Source of the DNA: an uncultured Acidobacteriota bacterium
GTDB taxonomy: Bacteria > Acidobacteriota > Terriglobia > Bryobacterales > Bryobacteraceae
NCBI GenBank assembly: GCA_900696665.1
Contig: CAADGY010000170.1
Location: forward strand, 1-47,673
DNA: 47,673 nt
Direction: 5' to 3'
Positions 39,925 through 47,673 of this stretch are shown here, piece by piece. The notes below the pieces were generated by a model that saw nothing but the letters and a program-made list of their open reading frames with translations, did no database searches and was not told where the DNA came from. The translations under genes were made by a program, and so were the position numbers. The first letter of the stretch is position 1, and every line of letters starts with the position of its first letter.

Positions 39925-41005
39925 AGCGGGACTTGCCGTGCTTTGCGCCCTGGCGCTGCGCGCACAGGCTGTGGATACCGTGAAGGTCGCTTCCGGCGGG
40001 ATCGAGCGCACTGTTGTCCTGCCCGGTGAATTCCAACCTTTCCAGGCGGTGGACCTTCACGCGCGCGTGACTGGATTCGTTGAATCGGTGAAGGTCGATC
40101 GCGGCAGCATGGTAAGAAGGGGCGACCTTTTGATGACGCTCAGTGCGCCCGAAATGGTGGCGCAGCTTGCGGAAGCGCAGTCGAAAGCGCACGCCGCGGC
40201 AGCCGGAAAGGCCGAAGCCGAGGCCAGACTTGCGGGAATAGCGGCCCGGCACGAACGCCTGAAGAAGGCATCGGAAACGCCAGGGGCAGTCGCAGGTATC
40301 GAGATCATCGAATCCGGGAAAGAGATGGAGGCGGCGAAAGCGGCTGCGAGCGCGGCAGAGAAGTCCGCCGAAGCGGCACAAGCGTCGCTGGATGTCCTGA
40401 AACAGCTCGAAAGCTACCTCCATGTCATCGCGCCTTTCGATGGAACCATCACCGGGCGTTATGTGCATCCCGGCGCTTTGGTGGGGCCGGATTCAAACAG
40501 CGGACCATTGCTGCGGCTGGAGCAGCTCTCGCGCCTGCGGCTCGTCGTTTCTGTCCCGGAGTTGGACGTTGGCGGAATCGTGCCGCGCGCCCGCGTTCCA
40601 TTTACCGTTCCGGCCTACCCGGGCCAACAGTTTTCCGGCATCGTGGCGCGTATTGCCCGGTCCATGGATGTGAAGACGCGCTCGATGCCCGTCGAATTGG
40701 ACGTGATGAACCCCACGGTCAGGCTAAGCCCCGGCATGTATCCCCAGGTGGAATGGCCTGTCCGCTCCGGGCGGAATTCCCTGCTTGTTCCGCTCTCCAG
40801 CATCGCTTCCACGACCGCGCGGAGCTTCGTCATCCGCGTCCGTAACGGCCGCGCCGAGTGGGTGGACGTACGAACCGGCGTGAGGAGCGGCGACCGCGTC
40901 GAAGTCTTCGGCAAACTCTCTGCCGGCGACGAAATCGTATTGCGGGCGAGCGACGAGATCCGTGAAGGCGCGGAACTCGATTCACGCATTGCCGAGCGTC
41001 CTTGA
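39911..41005 (+). CDS. Periplasmic adaptor (membrane fusion protein) of RND pump
   Basis: A 364-aa protein. ATG 39911 lies 14 bases inside the RND gene and starts a signal peptide (MKVLRAGLAVLCALALRAQA). Domains in order: a first half-lipoyl segment (about residues 45-75; VDLHARVTGFVESVKVDRGSMVRRGDLL), an Ala/Glu-rich coiled-coil hairpin (about 80-160), the second half-lipoyl segment (LHVIAPFDGTITGRYVHPGALV), a beta-barrel (about 205-275) and a membrane-proximal domain. It links the inner-membrane pump and TolC-like channel. Gene order (channel, pump, adaptor) is the reverse of the more common adaptor-pump-channel order. Confidence 0.9.
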   Translation: MKVLRAGLAVLCALALRAQAVDTVKVASGGIERTVVLPGEFQPFQAVDLHARVTGFVESVKVDRGSMVRRGDLLMTLSAPEMVAQLAEAQSKAHAAAAGKAEAEARLAGIAARHERLKKASETPGAVAGIEIIESGKEMEAAKAAASAAEKSAEAAQASLDVLKQLESYLHVIAPFDGTITGRYVHPGALVGPDSNSGPLLRLEQLSRLRLVVSVPELDVGGIVPRARVPFTVPAYPGQQFSGIVARIARSMDVKTRSMPVELDVMNPTVRLSPGMYPQVEWPVRSGRNSLLVPLSSIASTTARSFVIRVRNGRAEWVDVRTGVRSGDRVEVFGKLSAGDEIVLRASDEIREGAELDSRIAERP

Positions 41006-41008
41006 ACC

Positions 41009-41108
41009 AGACCGTTTGCGGCACGGGTGATTGTTCGCGGCACGCGCAAGACCGTTTACTCAACTGACGCGAGCGGCTCAGAACCGGAACCGCGACCGTG
41101 AGGGAGCG
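41009..41108. repeat. Intergenic repeat cluster
   Basis: In the gap after the adaptor gene, AGACCGTTT occurs at 41009-41017 and again at 41049-41057 (40-base spacing), and GCGGCACG occurs at 41018-41025 and 41037-41044. A GC-rich imperfect hairpin follows, ACCGCGACCGTGAGGGAGCG at 41089-41108, which resembles the REP-like intergenic sequences I associate with Solibacter-type genomes. No terminator T-tract is seen. The REP-like label rests on memory of pattern only. Confidence 0.4.
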
Positions 41109-41137
41109 AGGGCCGCAACGCGTCTTTCAACAAGCTC

Positions 41138-42763
41138 TTAGAGACGGGACGAGTGACCGCCCACCACCCCCTTCAAGTGCTCGTTAACTGTAGCCAGCAG
41201 ATGCGCGGGATGGACGGGTTTGGAAATATACCCGTTCATGCCGGCCTCCAGGCAGCGTTCGCGATCGCCGCTCATCGCATGGGCCGTTGTGGCGAGAACC
41301 GGTAGATTGGCCCATCGCGGGTTGGCCCGGATTCGCCGTGTCGCCTCGAGACCGTCCAGCACGGGCATCTGAACATCCATCAGCACCAGGACGAACTCCT
41401 CGCGGTCCAGTGCCGCGATTGCCTGCTCGCCATTGCTGGCTATCACGACCTGGTATCCCGCGCGCCGCAGTGTGGCTGCGATGACCTTTTGATTCACGGG
41501 ATTGTCCTCCGCCAGTAGAATGCGCTCACCGGGCGGATGTTTGCATACACCGTCCTTCTTCGAGGAATCCTCCGGTCCGGAAGACGATGCGTGGGCAGCA
41601 GGTTCCAGGGGCAGCTTCACCGTGAAAGTGCTGCCCATGCCGGGTTCGCTGTCGACGCGGAGATCGCCATCGTGCATGTCCACGAGGCTGCGCACGATGG
41701 CCAGCCCCAACCCGGTCCCACCGAAACGGCGGCTGATACTGCCGTCCACTTGAGTGAACTTATCGAAGATATGATCGATCTTGTCATGGGGAATGCCCGG
41801 TCCGGTGTCCATGATCCGTATCACTATGGAGGACGCCGGCTCTGCGAGAGGATGGGCGACCGATACGCTGCACTTCACCCACCCGTTCGACGTGAACTTG
41901 ACGGCATTGCTCAATAGATTCACGACAATCTGCCGGAAGCGGAGAGGATCCCCCCACACGAGCCTGGGCACTTCCGGAGAGATCTCCAGGATGAAATCCA
42001 CTCCTTTTTGCCGGGCGGCGATCGTGTGCGTCTTGGCCAGGACACCGATCTCGTCCTGAATATCGAATGGAATCCGCTCCAGCGTCATGCGGCCAGCTTC
42101 GATTTTGGAGAGGTCCAGCAAATCATTCAATAAACCGAGCAAAGAGAGGGCGCAGCGCTGCGCGGTCTCGAGTTGCTCCTGCTGCTCCGGCTCCAACTTG
42201 CTGTCGAGCACGATGCCAATCATCCCCAGAATGCCGCTCATTGGGGTGCGCAACTCGTGCGACATGTTGGCTAAGAACTCGCTTTTTGCCTGGCTGGCGG
42301 CACAGGCCCGCTCCATGGCGATCTCAAGGGCTTCTGTCCGTTCCTGTATTCTTTGTTCAAGATGTTCCTGGTGCTCGCGGATTTGTTCCCGTGAAGCCAG
42401 TAACGCTTCAATCATGCGATTGAAGCTGCGGCCCAGAAACTCGATCTCATCTCCACTGCGGCTAAATTCGATGCTTTCCAACCGGCCCTGCTCAACCGCT
42501 TTCATTCCTCGCTGCAGAATGGATAGAGGCCGTACCAGGATTCTTAACGTGAAACTGGCGAGCGCGGCCGCAACCAGGATTACCATCGAACAGAGCACGA
42601 TCGTTCTGAGTAAATCGACGGTGGTTACTCGAATGTCGAGAGCGAGAATGGTGGCGACGACCCAGAGCACGACCATCGCGGAGAACACAGCCACTTTCCG
42701 GGCGAGCGTCGGTGAATCGAGGCGGCGAGGCCATCTCCCAGACGCGGAGCGCAGTTCCTCCAT
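41138..42763 (-). CDS. Hybrid sensor histidine kinase/response regulator
   Basis: A 541-aa protein from ATG 42763 (a TTG at 42769 is possible). Two hydrophobic helices (about residues 25-42 and 52-72) are separated by only about 10 residues, so there is no real periplasmic sensor domain. Then HAMP (about 75-128), a coiled coil, HisKA with His169 in [11 protein letters not shown], HATPase with N box (NLLSNAVKF), G1 (DTGPGIP) and G2 ([10 protein letters not shown]), and a C-terminal receiver domain (about 415-530) with acceptor Asp in [13 protein letters not shown] and the TTAHAM and SKPV motifs. No Hpt domain or partner regulator is nearby. It may sense membrane or cytoplasmic signals. Confidence 0.94.
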   Translation of the reverse strand: MEELRSASGRWPRRLDSPTLARKVAVFSAMVVLWVVATILALDIRVTTVDLLRTIVLCSMVILVAAALASFTLRILVRPLSILQRGMKAVEQGRLESIEFSRSGDEIEFLGRSFNRMIEALLASREQIREHQEHLEQRIQERTEALEIAMERACAASQAKSEFLANMSHELRTPMSGILGMIGIVLDSKLEPEQQEQLETAQRCALSLLGLLNDLLDLSKIEAGRMTLERIPFDIQDEIGVLAKTHTIAARQKGVDFILEISPEVPRLVWGDPLRFRQIVVNLLSNAVKFTSNGWVKCSVSVAHPLAEPASSIVIRIMDTGPGIPHDKIDHIFDKFTQVDGSISRRFGGTGLGLAIVRSLVDMHDGDLRVDSEPGMGSTFTVKLPLEPAAHASSSGPEDSSKKDGVCKHPPGERILLAEDNPVNQKVIAATLRRAGYQVVIASNGEQAIAALDREEFVLVLMDVQMPVLDGLEATRRIRANPRWANLPVLATTAHAMSGDRERCLEAGMNGYISKPVHPAHLLATVNEHLKGVVGGHSSRL

Positions 42764-42845
42764 GTTCAACTTTTCGGCAACGTGCGATCTGTCGAAGATC
42801 AGGGGATTACATTAGTGCTTCCCGCTTTCCTTCTTATGCCGTTCA

Positions 42846-42874
42846 TTCAAACGAGCACACGCCGAAGCTAAAAT
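42846..42874 (+). promoter_or_regulatory. Candidate sigma-70 promoter for aroA
   Basis: TTCAAA (42846-42851), 17 bases, then TAAAAT (42869-42874). This matches 4/6 and 5/6 of the consensus. The start of transcription would fall only about 6 bases before ATG 42887, and there is no clear Shine-Dalgarno, so the message could be nearly leaderless. Confidence 0.3.
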
Positions 42875-42886
42875 AAGAATTCCAGA

Positions 42887-44176
42887 ATGGACATAACAGT
42901 CTTTCCCGCGAAGTCTGTATCCGGCGTTATCCGAGTGCCGGGCGACAAATCGATATCTCATCGGTACGCCATGCTGGCGGGCATCGCCGAAGGGACCAGC
43001 CGCATTGCAAACTATTCGAGCGGCGCAGACTGCCAATCCACGCTCGCCTGCATTGAAGCCTTGGGAATCCGGGTGTCCCGCGAAAACGGAATCGTTCGTA
43101 TCGAGGGTAAGGGGCTTGATGGTCTCCGGCAACCGGAAGGTGAGTTGGACGCCGGCAACTCGGGGTCGACTATACGGATGCTATCCGGAATTCTCGCGGC
43201 CCAGCCGTTCACGACGCGTATTTCGGGAGACGAGTCGCTTTGCCGCCGCCCCATGCAGCGGATTATGAAGCCACTTCAGCAGATGGGTGCGCGGATCGAG
43301 GCACGGGATCTGCAATTTCCGCCGCTGATGATCGAAGGCGCGCGGCTCGAGCCGATCGAGTATCGCCTGCCGGTGGCCAGCGCTCAAGTGAAGACTTGCG
43401 TTCTGTTTGCCGGGCTATTCGCCGGCGGCCGCACAGCCGTGTATGAGCCGGCACAAACCCGTGACCATACGGAACTGGCGCTAGAAGCGTTCGGCGTGGA
43501 GGTGGAACGGGGAAAAGGACTGGCGGCGGTCCAAGGAAGGGCGCGCCTGGTGGGGCGCGAACTGACGGTTCCGGGCGATCTCTCCTCGGCCGCATTCTTC
43601 GTGGTAGCCGCACTGGCGCTGCCGCATTCGAGGTTGGTGATTGAAGGTGTTGGCCTGAATCCTACTCGTTCCGCGCTGCTCGATTTTCTGATGAGTTCCG
43701 GCGCCTCGATACGGGTTTCGAACCTGGCGCAAACGGCGGGTGAAATTGTGGCGGATATGGTGGTGACCGCCTCGGCTGTGCGGGGCGGCGTGATAGAAAA
43801 GAGCCTGACCGCCGCATTAATTGACGAGATACCGGTGCTTGCCGTTCTCGGTGCGGTTAGTGAAGAGGGCCTGACGGTACGGGACGCATCCGAATTGCGC
43901 GTGAAAGAGACGGATAGAATCGCGACCGTTGCGGAAAACTTGCGCCGCATGGGTATTGCGGTCGAAGTGTTTGAAGACGGATTTCAGGTTCCCGGGCGCC
44001 AGAAATTCCAGGCGGCAGAGGTGAACTCGTTTGGCGACCACCGGATCGCCATGGCCTTTTCGGTGGCGGCATTGCTGGCCGGCGGCGAATGCAAGGTACA
44101 TAATGCCGGTGCAGCCGCGGTGTCTTATCCCGAATTTTTCGATACGCTCCGCAGCATTAGCAATGCAGACAAGTAA
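42887..44176 (+). CDS. aroA: 3-phosphoshikimate 1-carboxyvinyltransferase (EPSP synthase), class II type
   Basis: A 429-aa protein, normal length. Substrate-binding motifs are intact: PGDKSISHRYAML near residue 20, DAGNSGSTIRMLSG near 90, GDESLCRRPM near 115, SAQVKTCVLFAGLF near 165, and a late catalytic block RVKETDRI. It joins shikimate-3-phosphate and phosphoenolpyruvate in the aromatic amino-acid pathway. The combination GDKxxSH, SAQxK, RDHTE and NPTR is that of class II enzymes, which as a group tend to tolerate glyphosate naturally. It stands alone, with no other shikimate gene nearby. Start ATG 42887 sits just before the first strand. Confidence 0.95.
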   Translation: MDITVFPAKSVSGVIRVPGDKSISHRYAMLAGIAEGTSRIANYSSGADCQSTLACIEALGIRVSRENGIVRIEGKGLDGLRQPEGELDAGNSGSTIRMLSGILAAQPFTTRISGDESLCRRPMQRIMKPLQQMGARIEARDLQFPPLMIEGARLEPIEYRLPVASAQVKTCVLFAGLFAGGRTAVYEPAQTRDHTELALEAFGVEVERGKGLAAVQGRARLVGRELTVPGDLSSAAFFVVAALALPHSRLVIEGVGLNPTRSALLDFLMSSGASIRVSNLAQTAGEIVADMVVTASAVRGGVIEKSLTAALIDEIPVLAVLGAVSEEGLTVRDASELRVKETDRIATVAENLRRMGIAVEVFEDGFQVPGRQKFQAAEVNSFGDHRIAMAFSVAALLAGGECKVHNAGAAAVSYPEFFDTLRSISNADK

Positions 44177-44247
44177 ATTTTCGATTTTACAGTGTTAATT
44201 CGCCCGCTATAGCCCGGTATTTGAATTGCTTTGCCGGTTTCACACCC

Positions 44248-44277
44248 TTGACGCGCGGAAGCCGCGGTACATATCAT
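44248..44277 (+). promoter_or_regulatory. Candidate promoter with inverted repeat in the spacer
   Basis: TTGACG (44248-44253), 18 bases, TATCAT (44272-44277): 5/6 at both boxes. The spacer contains CGCGG-AAG-CCGCG (44254-44266), a perfect 5-bp inverted repeat directly next to the -35 box, where a repressor or a MerR-like activator could bind. It lies 53-82 bases upstream of ATG 44330. Confidence 0.45.
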
Positions 44278-44329
44278 CAATAAAACCAACTCTTAAGTAT
44301 CAACAGACTTGGTTTCATGGGGGCAACCG

Positions 44330-47300
44330 ATGAATTCCTTGCGTCTGATGCCGGTTTTCAACCGGCCAATTCCACTCTTGTTGTGCCTGCTATTGGCGTG
44401 CTTGCCGGCCACGGCACAATATACGACTGCGAGTTTCAGCGGCATCGTCATTGACCCGAGCGGGGCGACGCTGCCCGACAGCAAAGTAACGGTACGAAAT
44501 GTCGGCACCGGGCTCACACAGACCGTGACGACAGATACTACGGGCTCCTTTCTGTTCTCGCGTCTTCCGGTCGGCAACTACGAGCTGAGAGTAGAGCGTG
44601 AAGGATTTTCCGCGTATGTGCAAACCGGTATCACTCTGACGGTGAATCAGGCGGCGACACAAACGGTCACAATGCGGGTGGGGCAATTGACGGAGAGTGT
44701 GACGGTGGAGGCGAATGCCGATCTTGTCGTCACGCAGACCGGCACGGTAAGCCAACTTGTAGACCAGAAGCGCGTAGTCGAGCTGCCGCTGAATGGCCGT
44801 ATGGCTCAGACCCTGGTGTTCGTCTCGGCCGGCACCGTCGACCTCGGCCGCAACGGCTGCCGCATCTGCGGGCATGGCGGCGTCTATCCAGGCGAGCAGA
44901 CAGCGGGGGTTAATGGCGCCGGCATGGCTCAAGTGAACTATCAATTGGACGGAGCGGGCCACAACGACACTTACTTGAACGTCAATGTGCCGTTTCCGAA
45001 CCCCGACGCCGTACAGGAGTTCAATCTTCAGGCGAGCAACTTCACCGCCGAATACGGCAACGCCGCCGGCGGCGTGGTGAACATCGTCACCCGTTCCGGA
45101 ACCAATGACATTCACGGAACGCTCTTCGAGTTTCTGCGGAACGGGAAATTAAACGCGCGAAACTTCTTCGCACCCAAGCAGGACACGCTGAAGAGAAACC
45201 AGTTTGGCGGCAGCGTTGGCGGGCCGATCGTCAAAGATAAGCTCTTCTATTTCGGGACGTATCAGGGAACACGCGTACGAACCGCACCTGCCGGGCGCGT
45301 GGCATTTGTGCCGACCGAGGCCGAGCGGCGGGGCGATTTCTCGTCTCTTTCCCGGCAGATCGTCGACCCGGTTACGAGGGAGCCGTTTCCGAACAACCAG
45401 ATCCCCACGAGCCGCATCAGCCCGGTGGCAAATTACTTCCTTCGCTACATCCCTCTTCCCAACCGTGGCGGACGGGAGTTGAATTTTGTCGGAACGCAAT
45501 CGATTGAAACCGAAAACCAGTTCATGGTGAAGGTGGACTACAACCTTAGCAAACACCAGGTCAGCGGGCGGTATTTCTTCACGGATTTCGACAAGCCGGC
45601 CGTCATTCCGGAAGACAACGTGCTTGCGGCCAGCAGCGCCGGTAATGCCGTCCGGGTACAGAACATCTCGCTGAACCATACGTATACGGTGACGCCCACG
45701 GTGCTCATCAACAGCACGTTCGGCCTGAACCGGCAACGCGGCGGGTCCCTGTCGAGCGCGCCGTTCGGATTTCCGGATGCCGGGGTGAGAATCGCGTCCG
45801 CCGGCATGTCGGAGTTGAAAGCACCGCCCGAGCTTGCCCTTTCGGTTACGGGCGCGTTTTCGATCGGCACCAATCACCTGGGCGATTTCGACCGGGGCGA
45901 TTTCACGATCCGCGAGAACGTGACCAAGATCCACGGGTCGCACGAGTTCCACTTCGGCGGCGAAGCAGTGCGGCTGACCAACCATATCATCAACACTTTC
46001 CGCATGGACGGCAACTTCAGCTTCAACGGCCAGTTGTCGGGTGATGGACTGGCCGACTTCATGACCGGGCGATCCTCGACGTTCATCCAGGGTGGCGGCG
46101 AATTCAAGAATCTGAAGGGCACGCGCTGGAGCCTCTTCGCACAGGACAACTGGCGTGCTACCCAGAAACTGACGCTGAATTTGGGGTTGCGGTGGGATCC
46201 GTATTTTCCCTATTACGACCGCTCCGGACGCGTGGTCTGTTTTCAACCCGGTGTGAGGTCGCAGCGATATCCTAACGCCCCGGTAGGCATGATTTACGGT
46301 GGCGACAACCACGACAAAACATGCCCGGTGGGCGGTTCCGATGCGAATGTTTGGAACCTTTCGCCCCGGCTGGGATTTGCCTACAGGCTCACCGCCGACG
46401 GCAAAACCAGTCTGCGCGGTGGTTTTGGTTACTTCTATACACCGATTCAGGCAAGCGCGTTCAACCCGTTTACCAATATTGCTCCGTTTGCCCCGGGCTT
46501 CTCATTTGATGCGGTGGATTTTCAGGACCCGTTCGGCAGCGTGGGCGTGGCAAACCCGTTTCCAGAGCAGTACGGACCGCGAGTGCCCGGACCGGAAGTG
46601 CGATTCACGGTGCCCACGGAGATTCGCGCAACGTTTGCAAAAGACTTTCGCACGCCGCTGCTGACAAGCTGGAACCTGACTTTGGAGCGGCAGGTGGGTA
46701 ATGATTGGGTGTTCCGCGGCGCCTATATCGGCAACAAGGGCACCTATTTCTTCGGAGCGGCGGAAAGTTCAAGGGAGACCAATCCGGCGATCTACATCCC
46801 CGGACAATCGACGAACGCGAACACGCAGTCCCGGCGTCTATACCAGGATTTCAGCCGGATCGGCCTCTATGAATCGAGCAACAACACCAATTACCATTCC
46901 CTGCAAATCAATGCGGAGAAGCGTTTCTCGATGGGACTCTCGGTGCTGGCGAACTACACCTGGTCGAAGAAGATGGACGACTATGGCTGGACCCACCCGA
47001 ATGACCGGCGTTTCGATTACGGTCTTTCCAGGGAGGACGTGCCGCACAACTTCAAGTTCTCCAATGTCTGGCAGGTGCCGCAGACCCAGGCGCGCGGCGT
47101 CCTGGGAAAAATTCTGAACGGCTGGATGCTGAATTCCATCGTCACGTGGCAAAGCGGGTTCCCGTTCAGTGTCTCGAGCGGGCGCGACAATTCCTTTACA
47201 GGTGTCGGGCGTGACCGCGCCGATTTCCTGGGTGGAAAAGCGGACCTGGGTTCGGACCGGCCGCACGGCGAAATGATCGCACGGTATTTTGATACCTCGC

Positions 47301-47569
47301 TGTTCACCTTCAATGCGATCGGAACCTTCGGTAATTCCGGCAAAAACAACCTGCGCGCTCCCAAATACTTCAACACCGATCTCGGCGTGCTGAAGGTAAC
47401 GGATGTGACCGAGCGGGTATCGGTGCAGTTCCGCGCGGAGTTCTTCAACGTGTTCAATAACGTCAATTTCAATGGTCCGAACTCCAACGTGTCGTCGGCG
47501 CAGTTCGGCAGAATCACCTCGGCGCTCGATCCGCGCATTTTGCAGTTCGGCTTGAAGCTGCTGTTCTGA
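44330..47569 (+). CDS. Oar-like TonB-dependent outer-membrane receptor
   Basis: A 1079-aa protein. ATG 44330 begins a signal peptide (MNSLRLMPVFNRP... LPATAQ); an in-frame TTG at 44309 is less likely. A carboxypeptidase-regulatory-like domain covers about residues 35-115 (GIVIDPSGATLPDSKVTV, FLFSRLPVGNYEL). The plug has ELPLNGRMAQTLV, a VNGAGMAQVNYQLDGAG segment and AEYGNAAGGVVNIVTRSG. A short Cys-rich patch, NGCRICGHGG, lies in the plug where relatives have none I recall. The barrel ends LQFGLKLLF. It stands alone with its own promoter candidate and a strong terminator. The ligand is unknown. Confidence 0.88.
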   Translation: MNSLRLMPVFNRPIPLLLCLLLACLPATAQYTTASFSGIVIDPSGATLPDSKVTVRNVGTGLTQTVTTDTTGSFLFSRLPVGNYELRVEREGFSAYVQTGITLTVNQAATQTVTMRVGQLTESVTVEANADLVVTQTGTVSQLVDQKRVVELPLNGRMAQTLVFVSAGTVDLGRNGCRICGHGGVYPGEQTAGVNGAGMAQVNYQLDGAGHNDTYLNVNVPFPNPDAVQEFNLQASNFTAEYGNAAGGVVNIVTRSGTNDIHGTLFEFLRNGKLNARNFFAPKQDTLKRNQFGGSVGGPIVKDKLFYFGTYQGTRVRTAPAGRVAFVPTEAERRGDFSSLSRQIVDPVTREPFPNNQIPTSRISPVANYFLRYIPLPNRGGRELNFVGTQSIETENQFMVKVDYNLSKHQVSGRYFFTDFDKPAVIPEDNVLAASSAGNAVRVQNISLNHTYTVTPTVLINSTFGLNRQRGGSLSSAPFGFPDAGVRIASAGMSELKAPPELALSVTGAFSIGTNHLGDFDRGDFTIRENVTKIHGSHEFHFGGEAVRLTNHIINTFRMDGNFSFNGQLSGDGLADFMTGRSSTFIQGGGEFKNLKGTRWSLFAQDNWRATQKLTLNLGLRWDPYFPYYDRSGRVVCFQPGVRSQRYPNAPVGMIYGGDNHDKTCPVGGSDANVWNLSPRLGFAYRLTADGKTSLRGGFGYFYTPIQASAFNPFTNIAPFAPGFSFDAVDFQDPFGSVGVANPFPEQYGPRVPGPEVRFTVPTEIRATFAKDFRTPLLTSWNLTLERQVGNDWVFRGAYIGNKGTYFFGAAESSRETNPAIYIPGQSTNANTQSRRLYQDFSRIGLYESSNNTNYHSLQINAEKRFSMGLSVLANYTWSKKMDDYGWTHPNDRRFDYGLSREDVPHNFKFSNVWQVPQTQARGVLGKILNGWMLNSIVTWQSGFPFSVSSGRDNSFTGVGRDRADFLGGKADLGSDRPHGEMIARYFDTSLFTFNAIGTFGNSGKNNLRAPKYFNTDLGVLKVTDVTERVSVQFRAEFFNVFNNVNFNGPNSNVSSAQFGRITSALDPRILQFGLKLLF

Positions 47570-47580
47570 GTGTGCCATGA

Positions 47581-47612
47581 GCAAAAGAGGCGGCGACAGA
47601 CGCCTCTTTTGC
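47581..47612 (+). terminator. Rho-independent-type terminator hairpin
   Basis: GCAAAAGAGGCG (47581-47592) and CGCCTCTTTTGC (47601-47612) form a perfect 12-bp stem with an 8-base loop, 12 bases after the Oar gene stop. The four Ts lie within the stem's 3' arm rather than after it, so it may act in both directions or with help from another factor. Confidence 0.75.
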
Positions 47613-47629
47613 GTAACTGAGTAGTCGAT

Positions 47630-47670
47630 GAGGGAAGGCCCCTCGGAACCGTCTTGCAGGAGAAGGTTCC
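47630..47670 (+). other. Structured leader, cut by window end
   Basis: Two stems lie back to back: GAGGG-AAGGC-CCCTC (47630-47644) and GGAACC-N14-GGTTCC (47645-47670). They follow the terminator, so they may belong to the 5' leader of the next gene. The layout and the words GAGGGA, GGCCC and AAGGTTCCAA slightly recall SAM-type riboswitches, but key parts are missing or out of view. Confidence 0.3.
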
Positions 47671-47673
47671 AAA

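Noticed and set aside
1-47673. CRISPR arrays, prophage or insertion-sequence genes
   Set aside because: No regularly spaced repeats, Cas genes, integrase or transposase frames were seen on either strand.
47613-47673. Firm call of a SAM riboswitch
   Set aside because: Only fragments of the consensus match, the P1 stem and kink-turn are not visible, and the gene downstream is outside the window.

Overview
The window looks like chromosomal DNA of a high-GC soil-type Acidobacteriota, most likely of the Solibacter/Bryobacterales type. This is inferred from gene content, not from a marker-gene tree. The clues are several very large Oar-like outer-membrane proteins (carboxypeptidase-regulatory domain plus TonB-receptor plug and barrel), many secreted hydrolases and Gfo/Idh/MocA proteins with twin-arginine-type leaders, a split lipid A locus (so a Gram-negative envelope), and many GTG/TTG starts.

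Layout. 1-234: 3' end of an HpcH/HpaI-type aldolase. 266-354: tRNA-Leu(CAA). 441-1841: secreted neutral-ceramidase-like protein. 1842-2231: no intact gene, but a decayed MFS transporter tail on the minus strand. 2232-9752: a sigma factor, an overlapping membrane anti-sigma factor with a long exported domain, an Oar-type receptor and a 775-aa exported protein of unknown function, apparently one transcription unit. 9755-20280: a catabolic island. It holds a GntR/FCD regulator divergent from two coupled amidohydrolases and a two-domain esterase; a minus-strand set (enolase-superfamily enzyme, internally deleted Oar protein, D-2-hydroxyacid dehydrogenase); and a divergent plus-strand set (MFS transporter, creatininase-family amidohydrolase, disrupted esterase). 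20368-21708: exported single-CXXCH protein. 21720-26611 (minus): uvrC, an exported YtcJ-type amidohydrolase and a Gfo/Idh/MocA oxidoreductase. 26631-30799: TPR protein, P-loop protein overlapping lpxD, divergent lpxA, and a DUF438/hemerythrin/PAS protein. 30881-35031: a classical TonB receptor divergent from a second Gfo/Idh/MocA protein. 35082-41005: PadR regulator and a complete tripartite RND pump. 41138-42763: hybrid histidine kinase. 42887-44176: aroA, class II. 44330-47569: another Oar-type protein, followed by a perfect 12-bp hairpin terminator and the start of a structured-looking leader cut by the window end.

How it works together. The sigma/anti-sigma/Oar module may couple outer-membrane uptake or sensing to transcription. 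The 10-20 kb island has the parts for import (MFS) and dehydration, oxidation and hydrolysis of sugar acids, lactones or esters; the substrate cannot be read from sequence. The most interesting items are the sigma/anti-sigma/Oar module, an amidohydrolase that has lost its metal-ligand motifs but is coupled to an intact homologue, the internally deleted Oar protein, the lpxD-coupled P-loop protein with a cysteine cluster, and several gene remnants that show ongoing decay.
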